NCBI GenBank assembly: GCA_026936335.1
Contig: JAPMXV010000055.1
Location: 310,001-374,000, forward strand
Source: Mantamonas sphyraenae
Taxonomy: Eukaryota > CRuMs > Mantamonadidae
Length of the DNA stretch: 64,000 nt
Direction: 5' to 3'
Shown here piece after piece: positions 32,533 to 43,575 of this stretch. Position 1 is the stretch's first letter, and each line of letters begins with the position of its first letter. The position numbers and the translations under genes are program-made. The notes below the pieces were generated by a model, which saw nothing but the letters and a program-made list of their open reading frames with translations, had not been told where the DNA came from and searched no databases.

Positions 32533-34016
32533 ATGTTTGCTCCGTTCGCCGCGAGGCTTGTGCCGTGGGTGAACCTCGACTCGGTGGACGAGTGCAGCTG
32601 CGACTTTTGTGAGGAGGAGTCCAAGTGGGAGCCCCTGCACTCAAGTTCAGGTGCAGACGAAGTGGAAGCGCGGATGAGTCGCGTGCGAGGATGTGCAACC
32701 AACACTGCGACGGCGCGGGTGCATCGGGCGCGCTCGTTGTGGGAGGCCGCGGAGAGGCTGCAAGAGGTCGATACGGACGGTGCGCTGAACGAGACAGTGT
32801 ACAAGGGGCTGGGCAAGGCGGTTCTACTGCACCCAGAAGCTGTGGGAGGCCACAAGGCGTGGACGGAGGAACGCCAGGCAGCCATCACTTTTGCGCTGGT
32901 GGAAAGCGGCCAGAGCTCGGCGTCGTCAAGCAACAGCGAAGGCGAGACGTTGGTGTTTGGCAATGCATACCAGCACGTACTGTATGCATGCATGCGCTCC
33001 ATGGAGGTGATGCGGACGCTGTCGGAGATGCAGGTGCCATGGACGAGCGACGGAAACAGCGGCGTCGGCGGAAGCAGCAGCAGCAGCGGGGTGGTGGAAA
33101 TCGTGGAAGAGGAGACGAACGAAATCGACTGGAACTCACTGCCTGCGGGCGGGGAGAAGCGTGCGCTGATGATGGAATCGCTGAAGGAGGTGGCCCGGCA
33201 CCTTCAGGCGGCGTTTGTTGCGCGGCGAGGCGTGCGGCTGAACGCAACAGAGCTGGCCACCGTGCTGTGTCTGAGCGCAGAGACAAAGGCGCTGCTGGCA
33301 AAGGTGGATCCCAGCAAGCGCAGCGAAAAGGTGTGGGGAAGACACGTGGATGACGAATACGCACGTGCGGCGGACCTGGACCCGCAGCAGCCGCAGGCGC
33401 TGTTGCACGCAGCTCGCAGGGCCCGCGACGGCGACAAGTATGCCAAGGCGCAGCAATTGTACAAAGAGTACTGCAGTATCACGTCGATGGACGACCGCAT
33501 GTACGCAGAGGCGAGCGTGAGCGCAGGATGTGCTCTCGTCTGCGCAAAGGCTGCAAAACGGGGAAGCCTCACTGCGCTGCAGCTGACCAAGCAGGAGCAA
33601 CAAAGTGTGGATGACGCTTACTGGTCGTCTGTTGTGAGCGAAGAAGAGTTTGGCGCCGCCCTGTATGGCAACTTTCATCGTACGGATCGGCAGCTGCGGG
33701 ACATGCGCGCCTTTCTGAAGAAATATGTGAGTGAGGACAGCACAGGTGTGAGTAGCAGCGGCGGAGATTGGAAGGAAGGCGAGGAGAAGAATCAGGCGAG
33801 AGAAACGCCGACAAACTCAGCGTGAGCCGATGTGAAGCCTGCGGGAAAACACACGGGAACGGGACAACCCTTCGACGCTGTGGCCGCTGCCAGCTGGTCT
33901 TTTATTGCTCGGTGGACTGCCAACGCGCCTCGTGGAAGCAACACAAGAAGGAGTGTGTCAACACGGGTGTGCGCACACTCTTGGTGGCGGAGGATGGATC
34001 TGCAGTGAGGGAGTAG
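32533..34016 (+). CDS. MYND-type zinc-finger protein
   Basis: The frame opens at 32533 (MFAPFAARLVPW) and is mostly helical and acidic, with a Cys cluster CSCDFC near residue 19 and a Ser-rich run. A tetratricopeptide-like stretch (LLHAARRARDGDKYAKAQQL) lies near residue 310. In a second frame ending at 34016 there is a complete MYND finger: CEACG, then RRCGRCQLVFYCSVDCQ, then WKQHKKEC, giving the C-x2-C, C-x2-C, C-x3-C, H-x3-C pattern. The two frames overlap at 33768-33825. A 50-nt intron 33746-33795 (GTGTGA...AATCAG, phase 1) would join them; a 1-nt sequence error is the alternative. No SET domain is seen, so this is not an obvious SMYD methyltransferase. MYND fingers usually bind proline-rich partners. 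The start lies 18 bp from the divergent IPT gene start. Confidence 0.6.
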
Positions 34017-34160
34017 GTTGTCGATGGGTGTGCACAAAGCAGCCCACGCGCTGACTACAACAATAGGTTGTCGATGACATTGCACAGCTGTACTATTCTG
34101 TTTGCCCTCTGATCACCATCCATCCACCCATCCACGCTCAGCTGGATCTTCGCCGGCTGA

Positions 34161-37100
34161 TCACCTCGCTGCCAACACCTCACTGCGCACTGCCTCCACC
34201 TGCGCTTCTTTGTCCAGTTCAGCTTGCTGCAGTTGAGCATACAGTTGCTCGGTGCGGTCCTGAAGTTCGTCTCGCGCGCGGCGGGATTGGTTCAGTTGCG
34301 TGCGCAGCGCTTCAACGCGTTGCTTGTACTCGTCTGCCTCCATACGCAGGCGCTTTACTATGCGCGTGTGCTTCTCCAAGCTGACACTGTCTGTATCATG
34401 TGCTTGTGCCTGTTCGCGTGGTGGTTGATCCATGTGCCTCGGTTGCACCTGCTTCGCCGCCGTGTTGAGCTGTTGTTGGCTGGCTGCAAGTTGGCGCTGC
34501 AAACGCACGTTTTCCAGTTCCAGCTGCTTGGTCTGTCGTTCGAGATCCACGTGCTGGCTTTGCAGTAGCTTGAGCGACGCCTGAGTGCGTGCGTGCTCAC
34601 GTTGCTCCTCGCCCTGCTCGTCTTGTGAGCGTTGCATGTGTGCAAGCTGGTCGCGCAATTCGTTGTTGCGAAACAACATGTCGTCCAGAAGAAGACGCTG
34701 TTCCTGACGTATGCGCTGGCTTTCCTCCAGCTCCTTGCGCAGCGTCTGAACGATTGTCTCGTTCTTCTCGCTGGCATTGAGCATGGTCATGTCCAGCTGG
34801 CGTTGAAGCATAGACACGCTCGATTCTGCCTCGTCACAGCGTGCTCGTGCCTGCCGCAGCTTCTTCTGCAGCTGATCCCTCTCCGCCTCCACCTGGCTCA
34901 GATCAGCCATCAGCGAGCGCCGCTGAGACTCCAGCGACACGCGGTCGTGCTCATAGTCTGCACGCAACCTCTCCACCATCTGTTTCGACTGCTCAGCACC
35001 CGTCCCTGTCCACTGCACCTTGCCTGTCGTCAGTCCTTCCATGTGCACCAGGCCACTCAGCTCCTGGTTCATGATCGTCAGCTCGGTGCGCACGTGTTCC
35101 AGCACCATTCCAAAGTATCGTGCGTTTTCTTGAGGCGACTGCGAGGTCGAGTTGCTGTCCACGTCACCCAGATCCACCAGCAAGGTCGCCAAGCGCGTGT
35201 TGACAAGATCGACCATGCGGCCGACATCCTCCCGCATTTCGTTCAGCGTCTGCTCCGTGTGCACAAGCTTGTCCTTGTGCTTGCGTGCAATGGCTTTGTA
35301 CCTCTCCTTGCGCTCGTGGTGACCTTGCCTGGCCTCCTCCACCTCCTCGACGGCTGCAGCCAGGCGACGCTGCATCGTTTCCAGCTCCATCAACTGTGCA
35401 TTGCTCGCCATTTCCAGTTGCACCTTGGCCTGTTCTGCGTGTGCACATCTCTTTTTCAATGCATGCGCGTCGGCTTTGGCGCTCTCCAGCGATCGCTCCA
35501 AGTCCACCATCCGGGCGGCCCTGGACTCGGCTTCAGCAGTCGCGCGATCCAGCGCCAGTTGCAGCTCCTGCACCTGGCCCTTCTCCCTGTGGCTTTGTTC
35601 AAACAGCTGCATGCGCACGTCTGCCAGTTCCCGTTTCGTCGAGTCCACTGTCGCCTGGTACTCCAGATTCTGCCGCATCAGCACGTCCACCTGTGTCTGC
35701 AGATGCTTTCGAGCCCCAAGTTCTTTCTCCAGCCCTCGCTGTGCCTCAGCCACTTGCAGACGCAGACGTCCACTCTCCGCTTCCACGTCCCCACACCGTT
35801 CTTTGTACACTTGCAGCTTGCGTCGCGTACTCTTGTTTTCGTCGCTCATCTCCTGCGACTGCTGCAACGCGCGCGCCTCGGCCTCCTTTGCTCCTCGCCA
35901 CTGCACACGCATGTCATCCAGGGCTTGTTTGGCGCTGTGGTACTCCTGCTCCCACCGCGATGCCTCGATCTGTTCGCTTGTCTGCGCTTTGGCCTGTTCG
36001 CGTTCCCGTTCCCGCAGTTCTTGCGCTTGTGCCCGCAGTTCCTGCTCCGTGGCGTTCAGCGCCTGTTTTGTGCTGCTCGCTGCGTCTTCCGCAAGCTCCA
36101 AACGGCTGCTCAGCGAGTCAATGGTCAGGTTGGCCCGCTGCAGATCCAATTCCAGCCCGTTGGCACGCTCGGTTGCCTTGCGTGCTTGTGTGCGCCAGTC
36201 CAACAAAGCATCTTCCAGTCCTTGTACACGTTTCTGAGCGGCCTCGGCCTGCTCTCGCGCTTCCTGCACATCCTTTGCTTCCTCCTTTGCGGTGCTCTCC
36301 TTCTCTTCTCCTCCCTCCCACGGATTGTCCTCCGCCCATGGATTGTCCTCTTCGTCTTCTTCCTCCGCTTTGTCCTCATTCTTGCCTTTGGTAAGCTCAG
36401 CCAGGCGCTGCCGCTCGTGTGCCAACTGACGTTCCAGCATTTCCACCTGCTCCTCCCAGTATCGATTCTGCTCTGCATGCCTCTCTTGTTGCTGCTTGAG
36501 CTGCCTCGACAAACTATCTGCGCGAGCTTCCGCTTCCTCCAGTTCGTTGAACGCGTCGACCGCCTGTTTGCGTGACTTGGCTGCCGCCACCAAATCGGCT
36601 TCCTGCGTCGTGCGCATGTGCGCCAGCTCAGCCTCGCTTTGACTCTGGGCCCCAAGCAACTGCGGCAATCTGTACTGCACCCAGTGGTGGACTTCGTCCC
36701 ACGAGACTTTGTCTTCCTCATCCGCTCCTGCGTCGCTGTCTTGGTCTTCATCGACGATTCCCCGTTGCCTTTCCCGTTCTTCCAGCTCGTCGTCCCAGTC
36801 ATTGTGATCGTAATCCACGTCAAACTCCTTGTCCTTCTTTGTTCCTAGTTGTTGGTGTGCAAGCAGCGTGTCTCTGAGGAGCACCACCGTCTGCTGGGGC
36901 GAGTCCGCCGAATCTGCGAGCTCCGCCTCCAAGCGCGCATTCTCCTTTTGCATCATCTGGAACTGGCCCTGTACAATGTTTAGCGTGTTCCTTTGCGTCT
37001 TGAGCTGCATCTGCAAGTGCTTTACGCGTGCATCCGCCTCGCTGTCACTTGCTTTCACATGCATTCTTCCGGTTGGCCCATCGTCGTCGCTCGATTCGTC

Positions 37101-38772
37101 GTCGTCTTCGTTGTGCGACAGCCCTGGAACCAGACGAAACAAATTTGCCTCGTTTGCTTCGTCCTCGTGGCTGTCCGTGCTCATCATTCGTCCCGACGCC
37201 TCCTCGGAAGGCAGCCGAGTTGTCGGTGACCACGTATCCAACCACTCATCGCCTGGAGCCTGTGCCCCTCTGATTGCAGGGCCATCTTCATGGTCGACGT
37301 CCTCCGCATAGACGTCCCCGTCATCCAGGGCAACCGTGTCCATGGATGCTGCCGGTTGTTCTGAACGCAGAGTGCCAGAACTGCGACTGCTGCTGCTGCT
37401 GGTCTGCGTCGGCCCCAGCCTCGATCGGCTGGCCTCGTTTTCAGGAGTGTACGTGTGCTCGGCCACGTCTTCGGCAAAGCGGGCCGTACGCGGTGGGGAT
37501 GCGTGGCCTCCACCAGCAAACAGCTGCTGGCCCTCCCATTCCACACCATGCTCGTGAATGTCCAAATCATGCTCACCATCGATGATTTGCTCCATAACCC
37601 TGTTTGGAGGCGCTGTTTCGCCTGTGGCGGCTGCCCCGTTGTTGCGTTCGATGTACGCGTTGTACCGTTCCCTCGCCTCGTCGCTCGCATACTCCCACAG
37701 CGTGTGCAGCAGGCTCTCGCTGTGCTGCTCCCCCAGTGCTGTGTAGATCAGAGCGTTCTGTCCGTACTTGTCCGTCTTGTCCACACTCGCGTCGTAGTTG
37801 AACAACGCCGTAAAGTATTCTGGAAGCACGTCGGGCGTGTTGTGCACGTGGCACGCATACATCAGTGCCGTTGCTCCGTGCTTGTCTTCCATGTCCACGT
37901 CCACGCCTTCTTCCAACAGCGCTGTGACGGCAGGGCCATTCTGGTGGATTACGGCGAGGTGCAACGCACTCTTGCCCGATTCGTCCAGCATGCGTGCATC
38001 CGCACCGTTACGCATGAACCAATGCACCAGATCGCCACTTCCGTGTGCAGATGCCACGTGAAGCGCCGTTTTGCGGTGTGGGCCCACCTCGTTGATGCGC
38101 ACACCGCCTTTTACCAACTCGTCCAAAATCTCCATGTTGCCCAGATTTGCAGCTGTGTGGATGAGCCAGATCTGCGAATTGGCTTCATGCACATTGCAAT
38201 CTGCACCCTTGGCTACGAGTGCGCTCACAATCTGCGTGTCGCGTCCGCGCCCACCATGTCAGAGCGGGCCTGAGAGAGGAATGGACACCACTTCGTCCGT
38301 CTTGCTCCGCACGCTCTTACCTTTGTATGGCCCATCACCACTGCATAGAAGATTGCGCTGTATCCGTTGCCATCCATCAGATCCAACGAGGCGTCCTGTG
38401 TGGTCGTGCATCCCACGCTGTGTGTCAGATCCTCTATCGGACATGGTTTGTCCGTTGGCTGCGCGTGGCGCGCAGATTGCCACAGACCACCCTCGTCTCC
38501 ACAAACACCCGCCCTTCCACACGTACCCACTCCCGCATGGCTTTTAGCTCGCTCGTCACCTTGCGCCTGTCCCCCTTGTAGCATGCCAGGCTCAGGTCCG
38601 ACAATTCGTCCTCCTGCATCTCTGTCAATTCGAACGTGGCCGCCTGCTGCGACGCTTGGTTCCCCTGATTTGCATGTTTGTGAGAGGGTGCATGTACGTG
38701 GTGCAATGTGTTTGTTAGCATGTGCGGTGTCACAGACGGAAGTATATCTGTCCATTTTCTGAAACTAACCAT
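34161..38772 (-). CDS. Ankyrin-repeat and long coiled-coil protein, four exons
   Basis: Proposed exons are 38772-38770 (ATG only), 38664-38527, 38458-38321 and 38231-34161, all phase 0, for about 1,449 residues. The two upstream junctions with strong support are GHTK|IVSALVAKG and REW|PTDKPCPIED, both completing ankyrin repeats. Ankyrin repeats occupy about residues 20-290 (GNGYSAIFYAVVMGH, RKTALHVASAHGSGD, GKSALHLAVIHQNG, GATALMYACHV). Acidic disordered sequence follows to about 600, including a repeated DNPW motif, and then a coiled coil rich in Gln, Glu and Arg runs to the C-terminus. The plan recalls ANKRD26-type scaffold proteins of centrioles, but I cannot prove orthology. If the ATG-only exon is right, the protein begins MGNQAS, an N-myristoylation consensus. 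Starts at 38721 or 38619 are alternatives. No enzymatic domain is seen. Confidence 0.78.
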
Positions 38773-38878
38773 CGCCTTTTGCTTTGCGTCGAGCAGAGCA
38801 GAGCCCCACCAGCGTTGTCTCCCCACATGCCTCGTCCACACATGATCTTTGCTGACAAGGCAACGCAGCTGTGCCAGA

Positions 38879-40426
38879 TCATTCGTCCTCTGGCTCCGAG
38901 TCGCTGCTGCTGTCGTCCGTGATGTCGTTGCCGTCCTCGTCGACCCCCTTGGGCCACGGCTTGACGCCTTCGGTGTGCTCAAACACCTCGTCGTTCTCGT
39001 AGTATTTGACGATGTCGCGGAACCCGTTGAGGTACGTGACCATGGAATGGTCCGAGGCGTTTGTGTCGGCGAGCTCCACCGTCCAGAAACGCTCGTTCGT
39101 GACTGCACGCAGGAAGCGGCGGTCGTTCACCTTGATCAGATGGTAGCACTTGCCCGGGATGGTCATGCGCACAGGCTCGGGTTTTTCGTCTGCGGTTTCG
39201 TCCTTGTCCATCTCTGCCTCCGCCTCTTCGCTCGTCTGTTCCCGCGCCGCATCCTCCACGGCCTCGGCCTCCTCCTTCACATCCTCCTTCTCGTCGTCCG
39301 TCAAATCCTCCATCTCCAGCTTTTCATCTTCGTCCTCGCTGTCATCCTTGCCGTACTTCTCCTTTGCCCAGCTGCGCAGCGCCGAAATCCTGCTCTTGGC
39401 CTCGTTTTGCGCCTCAGAGACGGCACGCGACAGCTTCTGCGCACGTTCCGACGACTCCATGGTGTCGTTCAGAGCCTTGATCCATCTGCCCGGCTTCGTC
39501 TGCGCCAGCTCCTTCTTGAGATCGCTGGACCAATCATACTGCGCCAGCTCCTTGCGCAGCGCCTCCAGGGACGCCACAGACGAGCGCGGCACGATGTCGA
39601 ATCCACACACAATGCTCGTGATCCAGTGCTCGCCAATCTTGGCCAGGTTCGGCGTCACGCACGACGCACTGCCAAACGTGTAGCACTTGACGTCATGAAA
39701 CTCCTCCTTCCACATGTACGACACCAGAGCCGCCACGCCACCTCCCAACGAGTGGCCACACACAACCAGGCTGTAGCCCTCGTTGTCGTCCAAAGCCTGC
39801 TTGACGGTGTCGCGCAGGTTCTCGTCAAACCATTGTGCGGCCTCCAACATGCCAGCGTGCGCCTGCCCGGCAAGAAAGTCTTCTGCGCGTGCAGCAAGGT
39901 CGGTCACAATGTCTCGCGCCGACCATGTGCCTCGGATGGCCAGCGCCACCTTCTTGCGCTTGTCATCGACAAAGAGAAAATGAGCAGGACGCGCCATGGA
40001 CGACGAGAACTTGCTCACCAAGACCTGCTCCTTGCGCACGTACGAGTTTTCAACCAATTGCTCCAGGTTGTCCAGGTAGCTTAGGTCCGACACCTTGCCC
40101 CACCAGCGCAAATCGTCAATCAGGTTGTCCTTGACCAGGTCGTCGTAGCGCAACACCTCGTCGTTGTTTTCCGGCTCCCGGTCCATGATTTGTTTGCGCT
40201 TCAGATACTTCAACCCCACCGCAAGATCAAAAGCACTGAATCGGCCCATGTCCTTCACACCGTCCTTCATAATCTGAGCCATCGCTTTGAGCGTCTGAAA
40301 CTCGCTCACCTCTTCGTTTTCTGCATCGCTCTTTCCAGTTGTGGCCGCCTCGCTCACGTTCACATTTGGGATGCCATATCCACTGGAATTGTCTGTTTGT
40401 TTGCTATTCGAATCACTACTTGACAT
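38879..40426 (-). CDS. Class 3 lipase (alpha/beta hydrolase, DAG-lipase-like)
   Basis: A single exon of 515 residues. The core carries the lipase class 3 signatures. KVALAIRGTWSARDIVTDL supplies the oxyanion-hole strand. The nucleophile elbow VVCGHSLGGGVAALV has its Ser near residue 225. The catalytic Asp is likely in CGFDIVPR near residue 275, and the His in SDHSMVTYLNGF near residue 461. A long acidic, Lys/Glu-rich helical insert (about residues 330-415) separates the Asp from the C-terminal His segment. Such lipases hydrolyse diacylglycerol or related glycerolipids; the substrate here is inferred. There is no signal peptide, so a cytosolic or membrane-peripheral enzyme is likely. The stop is 106 bp from the putative start of the ankyrin gene, and the ATG is 75 bp from the PAAF1 stop on the same strand. 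Confidence 0.87.
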   Translation of the reverse strand: MSSSDSNSKQTDNSSGYGIPNVNVSEAATTGKSDAENEEVSEFQTLKAMAQIMKDGVKDMGRFSAFDLAVGLKYLKRKQIMDREPENNDEVLRYDDLVKDNLIDDLRWWGKVSDLSYLDNLEQLVENSYVRKEQVLVSKFSSSMARPAHFLFVDDKRKKVALAIRGTWSARDIVTDLAARAEDFLAGQAHAGMLEAAQWFDENLRDTVKQALDDNEGYSLVVCGHSLGGGVAALVSYMWKEEFHDVKCYTFGSASCVTPNLAKIGEHWITSIVCGFDIVPRSSVASLEALRKELAQYDWSSDLKKELAQTKPGRWIKALNDTMESSERAQKLSRAVSEAQNEAKSRISALRSWAKEKYGKDDSEDEDEKLEMEDLTDDEKEDVKEEAEAVEDAAREQTSEEAEAEMDKDETADEKPEPVRMTIPGKCYHLIKVNDRRFLRAVTNERFWTVELADTNASDHSMVTYLNGFRDIVKYYENDEVFEHTEGVKPWPKGVDEDGNDITDDSSSDSEPEDE

Positions 40427-40501
40427 GCTTTTTCTTTGTTGTCGCTCTCTATCTGGCCTGGGAAAAATTGGTCAGGCCGGCGCGCGGAGAGTTTCCCTTT
40501 T

Positions 40502-41869
40502 TCACTGCTCAACTGGAACACGAACGTTGAATCGTCGCACCCGGCCATCTCGTGAAGCAGCGAGCACCGTTCCAGACGCATGCACCGCAATATCCTTGAT
40601 GGGCTCGCAGTCGGCGCCGGTGAGAAGAACGGATGCTGGCACGCGATTGACACGCAGGTCGTGCTCGACACCAGCAGAGACATCCAACAGTGCACACACG
40701 CCGTCTGCAGTACCGACCCACACGTTGCCGGTGTCTGCGCTTGTCCACGACGACGGCGGAAGCGCAAGCGCAGTCACAGGGTGCACGGACCACGGCAACG
40801 TGGAAACAGCCTCGGAGTTTGGGCCACCACCCGTGCGCAGGTCGTACTGCCACACACAGCCGTCTTGACCGCCCGCAAAGAACCCATCACCGTCTCGGGT
40901 AAACACACACGCGTTCAGAGCACGCTGTCCCGAGCCCGAGTCGCTGCTCGAGCCTTGACACACGTCCACGTCGAGCACACACTCGCGTGCGCGTACATCG
41001 TACACGCGCACGTGACCAGACTCCCACGCAGAGCACACCACGACGCCCTCGGTGTTTGTTTCACGCTCATCCGCCTCCACGCCGCTTGCGCCTGCCCAGT
41101 CGCTTTGCACAGCAACGCTCACGTCGTTCACATTGTCTCCATCCACCTCGCCCAACGCGCGTATGCACGACTCGGATGCTGTGTCCCACAGTCGCACGCT
41201 TCCGTCCAACGAACCCGCTGTGCATGGCCCCACGTCCGTGTCAGTCCTTTTTGCCGGTGCGTTGTCCACACACGTGTACAATCCCGCACCACCACCACCA
41301 CCACTGCAACCTACACACAAAGTTTCTCCCTCGGTCAATGAACCCAAGCGCCTCGATGGCCCGCTGGTGCCCTTTGAGCGTTGACACACACTCGCCGTCA
41401 GACAAATCCCACAAGCACACTTGCATGTCCCCTCCTCCGCTCACGGCCACCTTGCCACTGGGGAAGAAGCGTGCACAGTGCACATCCCACACATGTCCCT
41501 CCAGCTGTCGCTGTACCTTGCCTGAGCTTGCGTCAAACAACTGCAACTTGCCCCCGTCCGCTCCGACCAAGCCCAACCCTCCCTCGGGCGACAACGCCAC
41601 CGTGTTGGGTGCCTCAAACTTAAACGCACGTGATGCTGCCTGGATGCTCCACGTCCTGTCTTCGTATTCCACTCGCAGCAGCCTTCCGTCGTTCTCGACA
41701 CTGCTCACCTTGACCAGCTCGTCCCCGCTTCCCGTGACCCCACCCGTCCTCTCATCCATGCCCCATTCGATGTACTCCTTGTGTGTGTCTCCCTTGTTGT
41801 CCGTCACATGCACCCAACATCGAGAAGCCGTGCCTCTGCCGCTTCCGTTTCTCTCGCTTCCGCTTCCGG

Positions 41870-41907
<38 letters not shown>

Positions 41908-41999
41908 ACACCATCGCCACCTGTGCTGTTCCCTTGCATCTCGGCACGAGCTTGTGCCTTGATCACGTCCACATGCCAGTCTGCCTGGATGCTAAGCAT
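40502..41999 (-). CDS. PAAF1: Proteasomal ATPase-associated factor 1 (PAAF1/Rpn14) homologue, two exons
   Basis: Exon 1 is 41999-41315, the intron is 41314-41218 (GTAGGT...CACAG, phase 1), and exon 2 is 41217-40502, giving 466 residues. It is a WD40 propeller with blades such as LEGHVWDVHCARFFPSG, GGDMQVCLWDLSDGECV and GSLDGSVRLWD. The junction rebuilds RNFVSGSLDGSVRLWD, as in PAAF1 (RNVVSASRDGTARLWD). The last blade, LTGADCEPI...SRDGRVRRFNV, is diagnostic for PAAF1. The start MLSIQADW also fits the family. PAAF1/Rpn14 is a chaperone that holds proteasomal ATPase (Rpt) subunits during assembly of the 19S base, in cytosol and nucleus. A poly-Ser tract coded by a CTG-type microsatellite is inserted near residue 35. 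The gene diverges from OST48 across 70 bp. Confidence 0.9.
41873..41906 (+). repeat. Trinucleotide microsatellite coding poly-Ser in PAAF1
   Basis: Eleven or so TGC/CTG units on the plus strand are read on the minus strand as a run of Ser codons. It is in frame, so length changes by whole units would not break the protein. Confidence 0.9.
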
Positions 42000-42069
42000 T
42001 TTGTGGGCTGGGAACAGTCTTGTCGGCGCCTGCGTCACACTCGCCAACCTGACCTCCTTCACACCAGCC
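42000..42069. promoter_or_regulatory. 70-bp divergent spacer between PAAF1 and OST48 starts
   Basis: The entire space between the two start codons is 70 bp, so any shared promoter and both 5' leaders must fit in it or extend into coding sequence. No TATA box is evident. Confidence 0.5.
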
Positions 42070-43560
42070 ATGTCCAACAAAACGGTTGTGCTCATCCTGC
42101 TCGCCTGTGTGGCGCTCTCTGTGGCCACCAAGCCCCTGCGTCAGGGTTCTCTCCCCACCAACAACAACGTCCTCGTTCTCCTGGACGATCCCAGCGTGCG
42201 CCAGACACACTCGGTGTACTTTGCCGACCTCGAGGCTGCTGGCTTCAACCTCGACTTTCAGCGTGCCGACGACCCGTCGCTGAGTCTCTCCGAGTTTGGC
42301 GAGTTCAAGTACCACGCTCTCGTTGTGTTTGCCCCGTCCGTCGAGGAGTTTGGAGGCGTCGTCGACGTCAACTCCATCGTCGAGTTTGTCGACGCCGGCC
42401 ACAACCTCATCCTCGCCGCCTCGCCCCAGATCTCCGACCCCATCCGTGAGCTCGCTGCTGAACTTGGCGCAGACTTTGATGACGAAGGCGTACGTTGCGC
42501 CTGCTTTTGGCTCCCTGCCCGACTTGGTCGCCCCGCCCCCTCCGTTTTGCATTTTTGCGCTCTTTGCAGCCCTCTCACCGTCTCTGCCCCTCACACCTTT
42601 CACGCTCCCGTTTGCCCTCCCCGTGCCCTCTACGTCCTGCCCCAACCACAGAGCTATGTTCTCGACCACACCAACTTTGACCTTGCTGACGTGGACGGCG
42701 ACCACAGCTTGATTGTCGCAAGCGACGTGGCGGCCCTCCCCGTCATCACCGGCGACCGTACCGGCGCCTCGCCCCTCCTCTTCCAGGGCATTGGCCACAG
42801 CGTGAGTGCACGCAGCAAGCTGCTCATGCCCCTTGTCCGTGGCTCCTCCACAGCCTACTCCCACAAGCCCGAGACCCCTGTGACCGAGCTCCCCACCGCC
42901 GGCACAAACACCGCCCTCGTCTCTGTCCTGCAGGCACGCAACAACGCACGCGTCCTCATTTCCGGCTCCATCGACATGTTTAGCGACAAGTTTATGCGCA
43001 GCGCCGTGCGCCCGGCCACAGGCAAGGACGCAAGCCCGCGCTCCAGCAACCAAGCCTTCCTCGACAACGTGTCTCGTTGGACTCTTGGCCAGCGCGGCGT
43101 CCTCCGTGTCCAGGACGTCAAGCACCACCGCCAGGGCGAGAGCAGCCCGCCCAACACCTACGTTGTCAAGGAAGACATCGAGTACTCCGTCACCATTCAG
43201 GAGCTGCGCGACGGCAAGTGGCAGCCCTTCAAGGCTGACGACGTCCAGCTCGAGTTTGTCATGCTCGACCCTTATGTGCGTACCTTTATGCAGCACGACG
43301 CCCAGGGCCGCTACACTGCCAAGTTCCAGGTGCCTGACGTGTACGGCGTCTTCAAGTTCCGCCTTGAGTACTACCGCCGCGGATACACCCACGTCCACGT
43401 CGAGACTGTCCACCCCGTGCGCCCCTTCCGCCACGACGCCTACGAGCGCTTCATTGTTGCCGCCTACCCGTACTACGCTTCTGCCTTCAGCATGATGGGT
43501 GGTCTCGTCCTCTTCTCCCTCATCTTCCTTTTCACCAAGGACAAGGCCAAGAAGGAGTAA
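42070..43560 (+). CDS. DDOST: Oligosaccharyltransferase 48 kDa subunit (OST48/WBP1), two exons
   Basis: Exon 1 is 42070-42489, the intron is 42490-42651 (GTACGT...CACAG, phase 0), and exon 2 is 42652-43560, giving 442 residues, close to animal OST48. An N-terminal signal peptide (MSNKTVVLILLACVALSVAT) precedes the lumenal domain with NVLVLLDDPSVRQTHSVYF. Conserved family blocks include LQARNNARVLISGSIDMFSD, LRVQDVKHHRQGE, VQLEFVMLDPYVRTF and VPDVYGVFKFRLEY. A single C-terminal membrane helix (YYASAFSMMGGLVLFSLIFL) and a Lys-rich tail KDKAKKE with a di-lysine-type ER retention signal complete it. It is an essential subunit of the ER complex that transfers the N-glycan to Asn residues. The intron is a multiple of three with no stop, so retention would insert 54 residues. 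Confidence 0.96.
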   Translation: MSNKTVVLILLACVALSVATKPLRQGSLPTNNNVLVLLDDPSVRQTHSVYFADLEAAGFNLDFQRADDPSLSLSEFGEFKYHALVVFAPSVEEFGGVVDVNSIVEFVDAGHNLILAASPQISDPIRELAAELGADFDDEGVRCACFWLPARLGRPAPSVLHFCALCSPLTVSAPHTFHAPVCPPRALYVLPQPQSYVLDHTNFDLADVDGDHSLIVASDVAALPVITGDRTGASPLLFQGIGHSVSARSKLLMPLVRGSSTAYSHKPETPVTELPTAGTNTALVSVLQARNNARVLISGSIDMFSDKFMRSAVRPATGKDASPRSSNQAFLDNVSRWTLGQRGVLRVQDVKHHRQGESSPPNTYVVKEDIEYSVTIQELRDGKWQPFKADDVQLEFVMLDPYVRTFMQHDAQGRYTAKFQVPDVYGVFKFRLEYYRRGYTHVHVETVHPVRPFRHDAYERFIVAAYPYYASAFSMMGGLVLFSLIFLFTKDKAKKE

Positions 43561-43575
43561 CGAGGACTGCTGGCA

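Noticed and set aside
32515-32640. An upstream start at 32640 for IPT copy A
   Set aside because: The extra residues lack conservation and overlap the divergent MYND coding sequence; the signal peptide is best placed with the Met at 32514.
32533-34016. SMYD-type SET-MYND methyltransferase
   Set aside because: The MYND finger is clear, but no SET-domain motif was seen anywhere in the protein, so only the zinc finger is claimed.
40987-42069. Apparent upstream coding extension of OST48
   Set aside because: It is an open read-through opposite the PAAF1 gene. The signal peptide beginning at 42070 and the family length fix the real start.
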